Of a stretch of 14,587 bases of DNA, positions 1-7,095 are shown piece by piece. The DNA lies in contig CAINSH010000187.1 in NCBI GenBank assembly GCA_903852955.1, forward strand, positions 1 through 14,587, in the 5' to 3' direction. The notes under the pieces were generated by a model that saw only the letters and a list, made by a program, of their open reading frames with translations, did no database searches and had not been told where the DNA came from. Positions within the stretch are counted from its first letter, which is position 1. Every line of letters starts with the position of its first letter. Origin of the DNA: an uncultured Actinomycetes bacterium (GTDB taxonomy: Bacteria; Actinomycetota; Actinomycetes; Nanopelagicales; Nanopelagicaceae). Made by a program: the position numbers and the translations under genes.

Positions 1-1248
1 GCAACTAATGGTGACAACCACCTTGGTGGCGATGACTGGGATCAAGCACTAGTTGATCACCTCGTTACAACTTTTGGTTCACAAAATGGAATTGATTTAA
101 CTAAAGACAAGATGGCGATGCAACGTATTCGTGAAGCTGCTGAAAAAGCAAAGATCGAACTTTCATCTTCACAATCCGCATCAATTAACTTGCCTTACAT
201 CACTGTGGATGCTGAAAAAAATCCACTATTCCTTGATGAAACAATTACTCGCGCACAGTTCCAGCAGTTAACTTCTGCATTGCTAGAACGTTGCAAGAAG
301 CCTTTCCAAGCAGTTCTAAAAGATGCTGGAATTCCAATTAATAAAATCGAATCAGTTGTACTTGTTGGTGGATCAACACGTATGCCAGCTGTTGTCGAGC
401 TTGTAAAGGAATTAACCGGTGGAAAAGAGCCAAACAAGGGCGTAAATCCTGATGAAGTTGTGGCCGTTGGTGCATCACTTCAAGCAGGTGTTCTAAAGGG
501 TGAAGTTAAAGATGTTCTTTTACTTGACGTGACACCACTATCTCTTGGTATTGAAACTAAGGGTGGCGTTATGACTAAGTTAATCGAACGCAATACAACT
601 ATTCCTACAAAGCGCAGCGAAGTCTTTACAACTGCAGATGACAATCAGCCAGCAGTACAGATTCAGGCATACCAAGGTGAGCGCGAAATGGCCGCTTATA
701 ACAAGAAACTTGGCATGTTCGAACTAACCGGTTTGCCACCTGCACCACGTGGAATTCCACAAATCGAAGTTACTTTCGACATCGATGCAAATGGAATCGT
801 TCACGTATCTGCAAAAGATCTTGGAACTGGAAAAGAACAGAGCATGACCATTACAGGTGGCTCCGCACTTTCTAAAGAAGAGATTGAACGCATGATGGCT
901 GATGCAGAATCACATGCTGAAGAAGATCGTCAGCGTAAAGAAGAAGCTGAGATTCGCAACGCAGGTGATTCACTTCTTTACTCAACTGAAAAATTCATTA
1001 AAGACAACGAAGAGAAGTTGTCAACAGGTGATGCCCTTGAGAAGAAAACAGAAACTGAAGCCGCACTTGTTGAGTTGAAAACCGCACTTGGTGGTTCAAA
1101 CTACGAAATGATTAAGTCAGCAACTGAAAAGGTTGCAACTGTTAGCCAAGCTCTTGGCGCTGCGTTGTATGCAGGCGCAGCTGCTGAAGGTGAATCAACT
1201 CCAAACGAAGATGGTGTTGAAGACGCTGAAGTGGTAGAAGAAGCGTAA
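1..1248 (+). CDS. dnaK: Hsp70 chaperone DnaK (5' end missing)
   Basis: ATP-dependent cytoplasmic Hsp70 chaperone that binds exposed hydrophobic segments of unfolded proteins. The reading frame is open from base 1, so the N-terminal part of the ATPase domain (roughly the first 190 residues by comparison with the family) lies outside the window; 415 codons remain. Visible landmarks, numbered from base 1, are [14 protein letters not shown] at 1-14, the nucleotide-binding LVGGSTRMP at about 121-129, the linker [12 protein letters not shown] at about 172-183, a full beta-sandwich substrate domain ([24 protein letters not shown]), a charged helical lid, and an acidic tail ending EDAEVVEEA. The TAA stop overlaps the grpE ATG by one base (TAATG), implying translational coupling. 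It is first in a dnaK-grpE-dnaJ-hspR operon. In actinobacteria this operon is repressed by HspR at a promoter before dnaK, which is not in this window. Identity is essentially certain. Confidence 0.98.
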   Translation, partial: ATNGDNHLGGDDWDQALVDHLVTTFGSQNGIDLTKDKMAMQRIREAAEKAKIELSSSQSASINLPYITVDAEKNPLFLDETITRAQFQQLTSALLERCKKPFQAVLKDAGIPINKIESVVLVGGSTRMPAVVELVKELTGGKEPNKGVNPDEVVAVGASLQAGVLKGEVKDVLLLDVTPLSLGIETKGGVMTKLIERNTTIPTKRSEVFTTADDNQPAVQIQAYQGEREMAAYNKKLGMFELTGLPPAPRGIPQIEVTFDIDANGIVHVSAKDLGTGKEQSMTITGGSALSKEEIERMMADAESHAEEDRQRKEEAEIRNAGDSLLYSTEKFIKDNEEKLSTGDALEKKTETEAALVELKTALGGSNYEMIKSATEKVATVSQALGAALYAGAAAEGESTPNEDGVEDAEVVEEA

Positions 1249-1730
1249 TGACCGAAGAAACTTCGGTTACAGAAGAATCAGTAGTTGAAGATGTAGCACC
1301 GGATCAGGTAACTGATCCGGTAGCTACATTAACTAGTGATTTACAGCGACTCCAAGCTGAATATGCCAACTATCGCAAGCGCGTAGAACGCGATCGTTCA
1401 CTGGCGCATGAAATGGCAATCGGCGCGGTTCTTACTGAACTACTTGCGCTTTTAGACGACGTAGATCGCGCGGAACAACATGGCGAACTCACGGGTGGCT
1501 TTAAAGCTGTTGCCGATCAACTTAATTCAATTGTTACCCGAATTGGTTTGGAAAAATATGGAACCGAAGGCGAAGCTTTTGATCCACAGATTCACGAAGC
1601 TTTAATGCACGACACATCTGCCGATGTAGCTGTACCAACTGCATCAAAGATTTTGCAACCTGGATATAAATTCAAAGAACGTATTTTGCGTCCAGCTCGC
1701 GTTGCAGTTACAGATCCAGCGGGAGAATAA
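1248..1730 (+). CDS. grpE: GrpE nucleotide exchange factor
   Basis: Cytoplasmic co-chaperone that releases ADP from DnaK and so resets the folding cycle. The 160-residue product has an acidic, low-complexity N terminus (1-27), a coiled-coil dimerisation helix (about 28-75, LQRLQAEYANYRKRVERDRS), and the C-terminal beta domain with the family signature FDPQIHEALMHD at 111-122 followed by GYKFKERILRPARVAV at 139-154. The ATG overlaps the dnaK stop by one base, and dnaJ begins 6 bases after its stop. The segment coding for residues 15-27 is a near-perfect inverted repeat (see the separate entry). It falls in the variable acidic tail, so it should not disturb the folded parts. Length is slightly short for the family but normal for actinobacteria with short tails. 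Confidence 0.97.
   Translation: MTEETSVTEESVVEDVAPDQVTDPVATLTSDLQRLQAEYANYRKRVERDRSLAHEMAIGAVLTELLALLDDVDRAEQHGELTGGFKAVADQLNSIVTRIGLEKYGTEGEAFDPQIHEALMHDTSADVAVPTASKILQPGYKFKERILRPARVAVTDPAGE
1291..1329 (+). repeat. 17-bp inverted repeat with GTAA loop inside grpE
   Basis: The arms ACCGGATCAG (1298-1307) and CTGATCCGGT (1312-1321) are exact reverse complements around a GTAA loop (1308-1311), a GNRA-class tetraloop in RNA. After one bulged A (1322) the pairing continues for 7 bp: ATGTAGC (1291-1297) with GCTACAT (1323-1329). That makes a 17-bp stem entirely within the grpE coding sequence, starting 43 bases after the start codon. There is no T-run after it, so it is not a standard terminator. 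The role is unknown; it could be an RNA processing or translation-control hairpin, or a palindromic insertion tolerated in a disordered protein tail. Confidence 0.8.
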
Positions 1731-1736
1731 TTAGCA

Positions 1737-2663
1737 ATGGCAGCCAAAGATCTATATGAAAAGGATTTCTACAAAACCCTTGGCATAGATAAAAAGGCTG
1801 CTCCGGATGAGATTAAAAAGAAGTACCGTGCACTTGCCCGCGAACTTCACCCAGATAAAACTAAGGGCGATGCGGCAAAAGAGGAAAAGTTCAAAGGAAT
1901 TTCAGAGGCCTATGAAGTTCTTTCAGACCCGAAAAAGCGAGCTGAATATGATGAAGCGCGTTCATTGTTTGAACGTGGTGGATTTAGAGCGCCAACAGGT
2001 GGACAAAACTTCCAAGGCGGAGATTTTTCAGACATGTTCGGTGGCGGAAATCCGCAAGATATTTTCTCCAATCTATTCGGCGGCGGCGGCGGTCGACGTG
2101 GACCTCGCAAAGGTCAGGATTTACAAACCGAAGCCACAATTACTTTTCGCGAATCTATTTTTGGTACAAATCTAGATTTACGACTTGGTACCGACCGTGG
2201 CGCAGCACAAAACATTACCGCTCGAGTTCCTGCGGGAGTAAATGATGGCGCAAAGATTCGCGTTAAGGCAAAAGGTTCTCCCGGAGAAGCTGGTCCAGGA
2301 GATTTATTTATTCTTTTGCATGTAAAGGCGCATCCATTATTTGCGCGTAAAGGTGAAAACTTAACACTGACTTTACCTATTACTTTTGCCGAAGCCGCAC
2401 TTGGCGCTGATGTAAAAGTTCCAGTTTTAAGTGGCGATGAAGTAACCGTGCGTATTGCACCCGGAACTCCATCGGGTCGTACTTTGCGAGTTAAGGGGCG
2501 CGGAATTACTAAAGGTGCAAGTACTGGAGATCTTTTAGTAACTGTTGACGTACAAGTTCCGCAACGCGTTGACGGTAAAGCTTTGGATGCACTTAAAGCT
2601 TTTGCAAAAGAAACTTCTACTCAAGATGTGCGTGCAGAATTAGCGGCTAAGGCTAAACAATGA
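1737..2663 (+). CDS. dnaJ: DnaJ/Hsp40 co-chaperone without zinc finger
   Basis: J-domain co-chaperone that stimulates DnaK ATP hydrolysis and delivers substrate. The 308-residue product has a J domain (about 8-73) with the essential HPD triad at 38-40, a Gly/Phe-rich linker (about 79-127, including a run of five glycines at 115-119), and two C-terminal beta-barrel substrate domains (about 128-275). The cysteine-rich CXXCXGXG zinc domain normally inserted near residue 150 is absent, and the protein contains no cysteine at all, making it a class B (CbpA-like) J protein. The ATG lies 6 bases after the grpE stop, with GGGAGA at 1721-1726 as a plausible ribosome site. The stop overlaps the hspR start as ATGA. 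Its place in the operon makes it the main DnaK partner here. The symbol follows position; cbpA would be an alternative. Confidence 0.95.
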   Translation: MAAKDLYEKDFYKTLGIDKKAAPDEIKKKYRALARELHPDKTKGDAAKEEKFKGISEAYEVLSDPKKRAEYDEARSLFERGGFRAPTGGQNFQGGDFSDMFGGGNPQDIFSNLFGGGGGRRGPRKGQDLQTEATITFRESIFGTNLDLRLGTDRGAAQNITARVPAGVNDGAKIRVKAKGSPGEAGPGDLFILLHVKAHPLFARKGENLTLTLPITFAEAALGADVKVPVLSGDEVTVRIAPGTPSGRTLRVKGRGITKGASTGDLLVTVDVQVPQRVDGKALDALKAFAKETSTQDVRAELAAKAKQ

Positions 2664-3049
2664 GCGATGAATTAAAAAATGACGCACCTGCCGATGATGC
2701 AGCTGTGTATGTAATTTCCGTTGCGGCAGAGATTTCAGGTTTACACCCACAAACATTGCGACAATATGATCGCTTAGGTTTAGTTTCACCTTCACGCACC
2801 GAAGGACGTAACCGCCGGTATTCACTGCGCGATATTGCATTACTAAGAGCCGTGCAAAAACTTGTAGGTGAAGGAATTAACCACGCTGGAATCAAGCGAA
2901 TTATTGAACTTGAATCTGCAATGGCCAACATGGCTATCGAAGTAGCCCAACTTCGAATTGAAGTTGACGCCTTAGTTGAAGCCAATCCACCAAAAGGAAT
3001 CACTCGCCGCAAGCGCACCGAAGTTATTGTTTATAAAGCCGATAATTAA
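2660..3049 (+). CDS. hspR: HspR, MerR-family heat-shock repressor
   Basis: DNA-binding repressor of the dnaK operon in actinobacteria; in the known systems it binds HAIR inverted repeats with DnaK acting as co-repressor. The 129-residue product has a MerR-type winged helix-turn-helix at about 17-83: VYVISVAAEISGLHPQTLRQ, then YDRLGLVSPSRTEGRNRRYS and the IKRIIELE helix. A short coiled coil follows (about 84-108), then a basic and hydrophobic tail (RRKRTEVIVYK), as seen in HspR relatives. The start overlaps the dnaJ stop by 4 bases (ATGA), so translation is probably coupled. The 3' end overlaps the convergent DUF1501 gene by 4 bases, with no terminator visible between them. Autoregulation is inferred from the family, because the operon promoter is outside the window. 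Confidence 0.95.
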   Translation: MSDELKNDAPADDAAVYVISVAAEISGLHPQTLRQYDRLGLVSPSRTEGRNRRYSLRDIALLRAVQKLVGEGINHAGIKRIIELESAMANMAIEVAQLRIEVDALVEANPPKGITRRKRTEVIVYKADN

Positions 3050-4284
3050 TCAGGTCGAAGGAAGTTTGCTCGCCCACTCCATTTGCCCAGAGTTTGTTCA
3101 GCCGGAGATTTTAAGATCGAATCCAAGACAGTGGCATATACATCTCTAAAATCAGTAGTAACCGCCAAATCACCATCTATTAATTTCGAGAGCGAAGGTT
3201 GATCTCCATAGAAGCCACCTTTCACTTTTTCGCCGAGTAGAAACATTGGCCCGGAGGTTCCATGATCTGTTCCTTGAGAAGCATTTCCTTTAACCCGTCG
3301 GCCAAATTCGCTATAAACCATAACTGTTACGTCTTTAGATCTTGTAGTTGATTTTAACTGACTCAAGAATCGGCTTAACGATGTTGAGACGACGCCTAGT
3401 AATTCAGCTTGAGCATTAGCCTCGTTCGCATGTGTATCAAATCCACCTAAAGAAACCGACCAAACTTTAGTGGGCGAACCAGCTGCAATTAATTTTGCTA
3501 CAACATCTAGCTGCTGTGAAAGATTGCTGTCGCCTCCAGCATTACCACCATTTACTGTAGGCAAATCGACCGCAATTGGCGCTGGTGCTTTTAATACGGG
3601 TTGGATCGAAGTCGAGACGGAAAATAAATTTCGCATTGAAGTTGCAGCCGCGGCCATTAAATTAGAATCAGTAGGTGCAGGAGTAGAAAGTTTTATGCAT
3701 TGATTAGCCAAGCTACCTTTAGGAATTACCAACCCACCTAACGGTAGTGCTGAGCCAGAAATTTTATTTCCTGCCAACATAGGTGGCAGAACAGAACCTA
3801 AAGAAATAGCAAGCATTGGATCTTCTGGTTGTGAATCTAACCAACGGCCCAACCATCCACTGCTGACATGTTTTTCGGGCGATGCACTTTGCCACTTTGC
3901 CATTGATGAAAAGTGTGAGTGGTCAGGTTTTGGATAACCAACTCCACGGATTATCGCCACCTTCTTCTGGTCCCATAACGATTTAATGCCTGTCATTGAA
4001 GGATTTAAGGCCAGTTCTGCATCTAACGGCAACATAGTTTCAGGTTTATATGAAATATCAGGCCGAGATGAAAAGTAAATAGAATCCGTGTAAGGAATTA
4101 ATGTATTCAAACCATCATTGCCGCCATAGAGAGTGACAACAACTAAAATTGGTGTATCGGAAGGCAAAGGGCGGCTAATGGCAGCTTCTGCTATTTGGTC
4201 TAAAGTTAAAAAATTAGAAGCAACCCCAACAGCTATAGCTCCAGTTGTCAGTGAAAGAAACTTACGTCTTGAAATCGTATCCAT
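3046..4284 (-). CDS. DUF1501 protein with Tat signal
   Basis: Protein of the DUF1501 family, whose biochemical function is not established. The fold is, to my knowledge, grouped with the alkaline phosphatase/sulfatase superfamily. The 412-residue product opens with a twin-arginine signal: SRRKFL at 5-10, then a hydrophobic stretch to about 27 and a probable cleavage site near AEAA (32-35). It is therefore probably folded and loaded with cofactor before export. Family landmarks are GGNDGLN (54-60), GVGYPKPDHSHFSSM (114-128), SGWLGRWLD (142-150), GGFDTH (280-285), SEFGRR (325-330) and TDHGTSGP (339-346). The acidic and His residues in these (D57, D283, H285, D340, H341) could be metal ligands, by inference. 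It is the second gene of an operon with DUF1800, 8 bases after it; AGGAG at 4290-4294 serves as ribosome site and overlaps the upstream stop codon. Confidence 0.9.
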   Translation of the reverse strand: MDTISRRKFLSLTTGAIAVGVASNFLTLDQIAEAAISRPLPSDTPILVVVTLYGGNDGLNTLIPYTDSIYFSSRPDISYKPETMLPLDAELALNPSMTGIKSLWDQKKVAIIRGVGYPKPDHSHFSSMAKWQSASPEKHVSSGWLGRWLDSQPEDPMLAISLGSVLPPMLAGNKISGSALPLGGLVIPKGSLANQCIKLSTPAPTDSNLMAAAATSMRNLFSVSTSIQPVLKAPAPIAVDLPTVNGGNAGGDSNLSQQLDVVAKLIAAGSPTKVWSVSLGGFDTHANEANAQAELLGVVSTSLSRFLSQLKSTTRSKDVTVMVYSEFGRRVKGNASQGTDHGTSGPMFLLGEKVKGGFYGDQPSLSKLIDGDLAVTTDFRDVYATVLDSILKSPAEQTLGKWSGRANFLRPD

Positions 4285-4295
4285 GTTGGCTCCTA
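4285..4295 (-). promoter_or_regulatory. Overlapping stop codon and ribosome site, DUF1800/DUF1501 junction
   Basis: Read on the minus strand the junction is TAGGAGCCAACATG. The TAG stop of the DUF1800 gene forms the first bases of the AGGAG ribosome site for the DUF1501 gene, 5 bases before its ATG. This fixes the DUF1501 start and suggests translational coupling, with the two proteins made in a fixed ratio. Confidence 0.75.
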
Positions 4296-5591
4296 TGCAC
4301 TCACTATGTATTCAGGACTACACAATGCAAGTAATGCAAAACGTGCAGGATCATCTACCGCAGTGCGAAGTGCTGACTGCGTACGAGCGCTCCATTCCGG
4401 AACACCTAACCAATCAGCACTTTCGAGTACGCGAGCTTCTCTAGGGATTTGTTGCAGCGCAACAAGGTCGCTCTGCTTAATAAGCCAGGTTGCAAAAGCC
4501 AATCGATATTGTGCAGTCGCCGAAGATAACCAAGCCTGTCCGGCTGGCCAACCCCCGACATTAGGCGGACTAAATGGAACCTGTCCCAACTTGTCGAGAA
4601 AATTCATTAACTGATTGGTAGTTTGCAAAGCAGATGGTGTTAACTCAAGTGCACGGCACGCCGAAATAAACCATTCGACGGGGGATTTAACCATTGAAAA
4701 TTTTGTATCTTGCATTGAACTATCTGCTGCCATTGCTTGTACAGCGGTAGCGATATCGCGACTAGCAAATGCTTTCTTAGCAGCAAAAGAAGAGGGCATA
4801 TCTTCGGTGCTTGAGATGAATCGATACCAAAATCGTTCGGCTATAAAAGTGGCGCAATCTTCACGGGCAACCAAGAAATCAATAAGTGTGTCCCCATTAA
4901 ATAAAGCAGTTTTACCTAGCAAAGAAATAGGCATTACATCTCGGCGTTTTTGATTAATTGTTACAAGGCCATTGCTGCGCACTACTTGATAGCCAGTTAA
5001 AGCGCGTGAAATAGCTTTAACATCATCTTCACTATATCGATTTACACCCAAGACGAAAAGTTCCAACAATTCGCGACCTAAATTTTCATTAGGTGCCTTC
5101 ACCGTATTGTCTTGTCCATCTAGCCAAAGTTGAAGCGCACCATCATTAAGCATTGCTTTTGATAAATCATAAAAGTTTCCAAGTGCGTGAGTGCGAAAAA
5201 CTTTGTTTTGCTTGAACATAGGTAGCGCGTAATTAATTTTTTTAATCGAGGTGGCCCAGTGCCCATGCCAAAACCAAACCAATCGTTCAGTTAATCCATG
5301 ATCACTAAGAACCATCATGTCTAACCACCACAACTCTATTTGTTTAGTCTGATTTCGCAATGCAATAGAAAAAGGAACAACCTCTGGAGAATTTGCTTTT
5401 GGCCGTTTACCCAAATCACTTATCTCTGGTTCGATTACAGGCAAAGCTGCCGCTTGGCCCAATGGCACATTGGTGAGCCGTGCCCTAGTTGCAGTTACCC
5501 CATCTTTAAGCGCTAGCGCATATTCACCAGGCTGGGGGCCAAAACCAAAGCGGTGAAACAATCGTGAGGTTTCAAGACGTTTTACATTCAC
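4293..5591 (-). CDS. DUF1800 family protein
   Basis: Member of the DUF1800 family, of unknown biochemical role, almost always encoded beside a DUF1501 gene. The 432-residue product shows the family's conserved blocks: LFHRFGFGPQPGE (11-23), TERLVWFWHGHWATS (101-115), KVFRTHALGNFYDL (130-143), the PNENLGRELLELFVLGVNRYSEDDV stretch (167-191), RALTGY (196-201), ERFWYRFIS (252-260) and PPNVGGWPAGQAW (342-354). I see no N-terminal signal peptide or membrane segment, in contrast to its Tat-exported partner. The start is GTG at 5589-5591; no ribosome site precedes it, but TAGATT lies 6 bases upstream, so a leaderless transcript is likely. A few family members carry extended N termini; nothing in frame upstream suggests one here. 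Confidence 0.88.
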   Translation of the reverse strand: MNVKRLETSRLFHRFGFGPQPGEYALALKDGVTATRARLTNVPLGQAAALPVIEPEISDLGKRPKANSPEVVPFSIALRNQTKQIELWWLDMMVLSDHGLTERLVWFWHGHWATSIKKINYALPMFKQNKVFRTHALGNFYDLSKAMLNDGALQLWLDGQDNTVKAPNENLGRELLELFVLGVNRYSEDDVKAISRALTGYQVVRSNGLVTINQKRRDVMPISLLGKTALFNGDTLIDFLVAREDCATFIAERFWYRFISSTEDMPSSFAAKKAFASRDIATAVQAMAADSSMQDTKFSMVKSPVEWFISACRALELTPSALQTTNQLMNFLDKLGQVPFSPPNVGGWPAGQAWLSSATAQYRLAFATWLIKQSDLVALQQIPREARVLESADWLGVPEWSARTQSALRTAVDDPARFALLALCSPEYIVSA

Positions 5592-5597
5592 AAGGTG

Positions 5598-5603
5598 AAT
5601 CTA
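5598..5603 (-). promoter_or_regulatory. Probable -10 box of DUF1800-DUF1501 operon (leaderless)
   Basis: On the minus strand TAGATT is followed by 6 bases and then the GTG start, so transcription would begin at the start codon. No convincing -35 hexamer is visible at 16-18 bp. The call rests on the TANNNT match, the spacing, and the absence of a Shine-Dalgarno sequence. Confidence 0.4.
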
Positions 5604-5608
5604 CGGTG

Positions 5609-5622
5609 ATTGTTAAAACAAT
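5609..5622. repeat. ATTGTT-AA-AACAAT palindrome
   Basis: A 14-bp inverted repeat (6-bp arms, 2-bp spacer) in the 129-bp region between the divergent DUF1800 and pyrE genes. It lies 5 bases upstream of the proposed DUF1800 -10 box, a position where a bound regulator would compete with RNA polymerase. AT-rich palindromes of this length also arise by chance, so an operator role is only a suggestion. Confidence 0.35.
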
Positions 5623-5707
5623 AGTGTCGAAACCAGTGAACCCACATGAAACTCGAAAGTTTAAGGAAATTCACGCCACAACAATCAAAGACCAGCGCCT
5701 CACCGAG

Positions 5708-5713
5708 TAGGCT
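5708..5713 (+). promoter_or_regulatory. Probable -10 box of pyrE (leaderless)
   Basis: TAGGCT is followed by 7 bases and then the ATG at 5721. No ribosome site stands before that ATG, and no clear -35 hexamer is seen. Placement supports 5721 over the upstream in-frame ATG at 5646. Confidence 0.45.
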
Positions 5714-5720
5714 CGCGCGC

Positions 5721-6254
5721 ATGAGTTCACGCGATGCCCTAAAGAATCAGATTATTAATAAGGCTGTTGTCCATGGAAAAGTTATTTTGTCTTCGGGTAA
5801 AGAAGCCGACTACTACGTAGATTTACGCCGCGTAACTCTTGATCACGAAGCTGCCCCATTGGTCGGTCAAGTAATGCTGGATCTAACTAAAGACTTAGAT
5901 TACGACGCAGTGGGCGGATTAACGCTAGGCGCAGATCCAGTTGCAACTGCCATGATGCATGTTGCTGCAGCACAAGGAAAAAAGATTGATTCCTTTGTGG
6001 TTCGCAAAGCCGAAAAAGCACATGGGTTGCAACGCCGTATCGAAGGTCCTGATGTAAAAGGCAAGCGCGTATTGGCAGTTGAAGATACTTCTACAACAGG
6101 TGGTTCGGTTTTAACTGCAGTCGAAGCTTTAGTTGAAGCCGGTGCAATCGTTGTTGGTGTTGCGGTGATTGTTGAACGTGGCGCAGAACCAAAGATTAAA
6201 GAAGCTGGTTATGAATACCGCGCGGCATTTCAATTAGCCGATCTCGGACTTTAA
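5721..6254 (+). CDS. pyrE: Orotate phosphoribosyltransferase
   Basis: Cytoplasmic enzyme that joins orotate to PRPP giving orotidine 5'-phosphate, the fifth step of de novo pyrimidine synthesis. From the ATG at 5721 the product is 177 residues, normal for actinobacterial PyrE. Visible motifs are VVHGKVILSSGKEADYYVDL (16-35, orotate-side loop), GGLTLGADP (65-73), the catalytic-loop FVVRKAEKAHG (92-102) and the PRPP-binding VLAVEDTSTTGGS (117-129). An in-frame ATG at 5646 would add 25 residues (MKLESLRKFTPQQ...) with no family counterpart; the later start is preferred because it matches the family length and has a -10-like TAGGCT 7 bases before it. The gene stands alone, convergent with the DedA gene 15 bases beyond its stop, and no other pyr gene is in the window. 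Confidence 0.95.
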   Translation: MSSRDALKNQIINKAVVHGKVILSSGKEADYYVDLRRVTLDHEAAPLVGQVMLDLTKDLDYDAVGGLTLGADPVATAMMHVAAAQGKKIDSFVVRKAEKAHGLQRRIEGPDVKGKRVLAVEDTSTTGGSVLTAVEALVEAGAIVVGVAVIVERGAEPKIKEAGYEYRAAFQLADLGL

Positions 6255-6269
6255 AACCAACCTTTAATT

Positions 6270-6908
6270 TTATTTGTGGTGTTTGCGAGTTTGCCACTCG
6301 CGAAATAATTCGATTATCACTGGAGTAAGTGAAGCCAGAATAATCAAACCAACTACTGGCAATAAGTATTTATCAACTGAACCTTCAAGTTTTTCGCCCA
6401 AAACAAAGCCAAGACCAATTACTAATTGAGTCCAAATTAACCCACCGACAACGTTCCAAATGAAAAATTTCTTAGCCGAAATTCCAACAACTCCACACAT
6501 GGGATTTAACAGAGTCCGAATAAATGGAACAAAGCGGGCCAAGATAATTGCTTTGCCAGTTCCATATTTGCGCAACCATTTTTCAGTCGCAACTACTTTT
6601 TGGCGATTAAAAACCCGACCATCGGGGCGATCAAATAACTTGCGTCCAAATCTGTGACCAAACCAGTGACCAACTTGTGCGCCAGCAATTGCCGCAATTG
6701 GAGCACCAACAAAGAGTGCACCTGCCGAAAGGTGAGCATCTCCTAAAACAGCAGCGCCTGAACCAGATGCTGCGACTCCTGCAAGAAATAGCAATGAATC
6801 ACCAGGAAAAGCTAAACCGACAAGTAATCCTGTTTCAGCAAAGATAATCGCCAAGACCCCAATGAGTCCAAGGTCAGACACAATTGAGTGCGCGTCAAAG
6901 AGGTTCAT
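6270..6908 (-). CDS. DedA family membrane protein
   Basis: Polytopic inner-membrane protein of the DedA/SNARE-associated (PF09335-type) family. Members are implicated in membrane homeostasis and, for some, in flipping of undecaprenyl phosphate or phospholipids. The 212-residue product shows FAETGLLVGLAFPGDSLLFLAG (23-44), the family's E-x-G-x-x-x-PG(D/E)-x-L motif. It also shows a Gly-rich helix GAQVGHWFGHRFG (76-88), and ARFVPFIRTLLNPMCGVVGI (124-143) followed by KKFFIWNVVGGLIW (146-159), including the conserved Arg residues R125 and R131. There are four to five hydrophobic segments and a basic C-terminal tail. The start ATG lacks a ribosome site but has TAGCCT 7 bases upstream. It is a single gene between convergent pyrE and the divergent sugar importer. 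The substrate cannot be told from sequence. Confidence 0.9.
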   Translation of the reverse strand: MNLFDAHSIVSDLGLIGVLAIIFAETGLLVGLAFPGDSLLFLAGVAASGSGAAVLGDAHLSAGALFVGAPIAAIAGAQVGHWFGHRFGRKLFDRPDGRVFNRQKVVATEKWLRKYGTGKAIILARFVPFIRTLLNPMCGVVGISAKKFFIWNVVGGLIWTQLVIGLGFVLGEKLEGSVDKYLLPVVGLIILASLTPVIIELFREWQTRKHHK

Positions 6909-7095
6909 TCAGGTCAGGCTACATCACAAGTAGAGGCCCATTGCAATGCTTAGTTATCAAATTGTTGTATTTACAGGCTCGTTTACACGGCCATTGCCTT
7001 GCGTCTACGCGTGAGCCATACGAGACTAAGCCCACGAATGGGACGCGGATTTCACAAGGATTCCGGACCAGTAACCCCCTGAAAGAAAAGGCCAA
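6909..7095. other. Intergenic region between dedA and the sugar-importer operon
   Basis: 187 bp between divergent genes, the longest gene-free stretch of the window. It holds the probable dedA promoter and the leader of the binding-protein gene. Small inverted repeats GCGT-CT-ACGC (7001-7010) and CCCA-CGAA-TGGG (7031-7042) could be operator half-sites or weak hairpins. GAAAGAAAAGG just before the ATG at 7096 contains a usable ribosome site. No convincing TANNNT box with a -35 was found for the plus-strand operon, so its start point is unknown; no small ORF or RNA gene is evident. Confidence 0.5.
6916..6946 (-). promoter_or_regulatory. Probable dedA promoter (leaderless)
   Basis: On the minus strand TTGCAA (6941-6946) and TAGCCT (6916-6921) are separated by 19 bp, and TAGCCT is followed by 7 bases and the dedA ATG. 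The -35 spacing is wide; the -10 and its distance to the start codon are the stronger part of the evidence. Confidence 0.4.

Noticed and set aside
20..58. Short inverted repeats CCAC-CTTG-GTGG and GATCAA...TTGATC in dnaK
   Set aside because: Arms of only 4-6 bp in conserved codons (HLGG and neighbours); such pairs are expected by chance.
1386..1399. GAACG-CGAT-CGTTC as a second grpE hairpin
   Set aside because: A 5-bp stem in the coiled-coil coding region, within chance expectation.
2076..2099. GGC-rich run in dnaJ as a microsatellite
   Set aside because: It codes for the glycine run of the G/F linker normal in J proteins.
1033..3370. HAIR-like half sites (CTTGAG near 1037, ACTCAAG near 3360) that could be HspR targets
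   Set aside because: They are single half-sites inside coding sequence without the paired inverted repeat; the expected operator lies upstream of dnaK, outside the window.
3046..5591. DUF1800-DUF1501 operon as a recent foreign insertion
   Set aside because: Base and codon use look like the surroundings, and there are no flanking repeats, tRNA or integrase/transposase remains.
5646..5720. N-terminal extension of PyrE from the ATG at 5646
   Set aside because: The 25 extra residues have no counterpart in the PyrE family, no ribosome site precedes 5646, and a -10-like box sits 7 bases before 5721.
6255..6269. Terminator between convergent pyrE and dedA (AAACCA...TGGTGTTT)
   Set aside because: The pairing needs a bulge and a loop of about 16 bases, with AT-rich arms; too weak to call.
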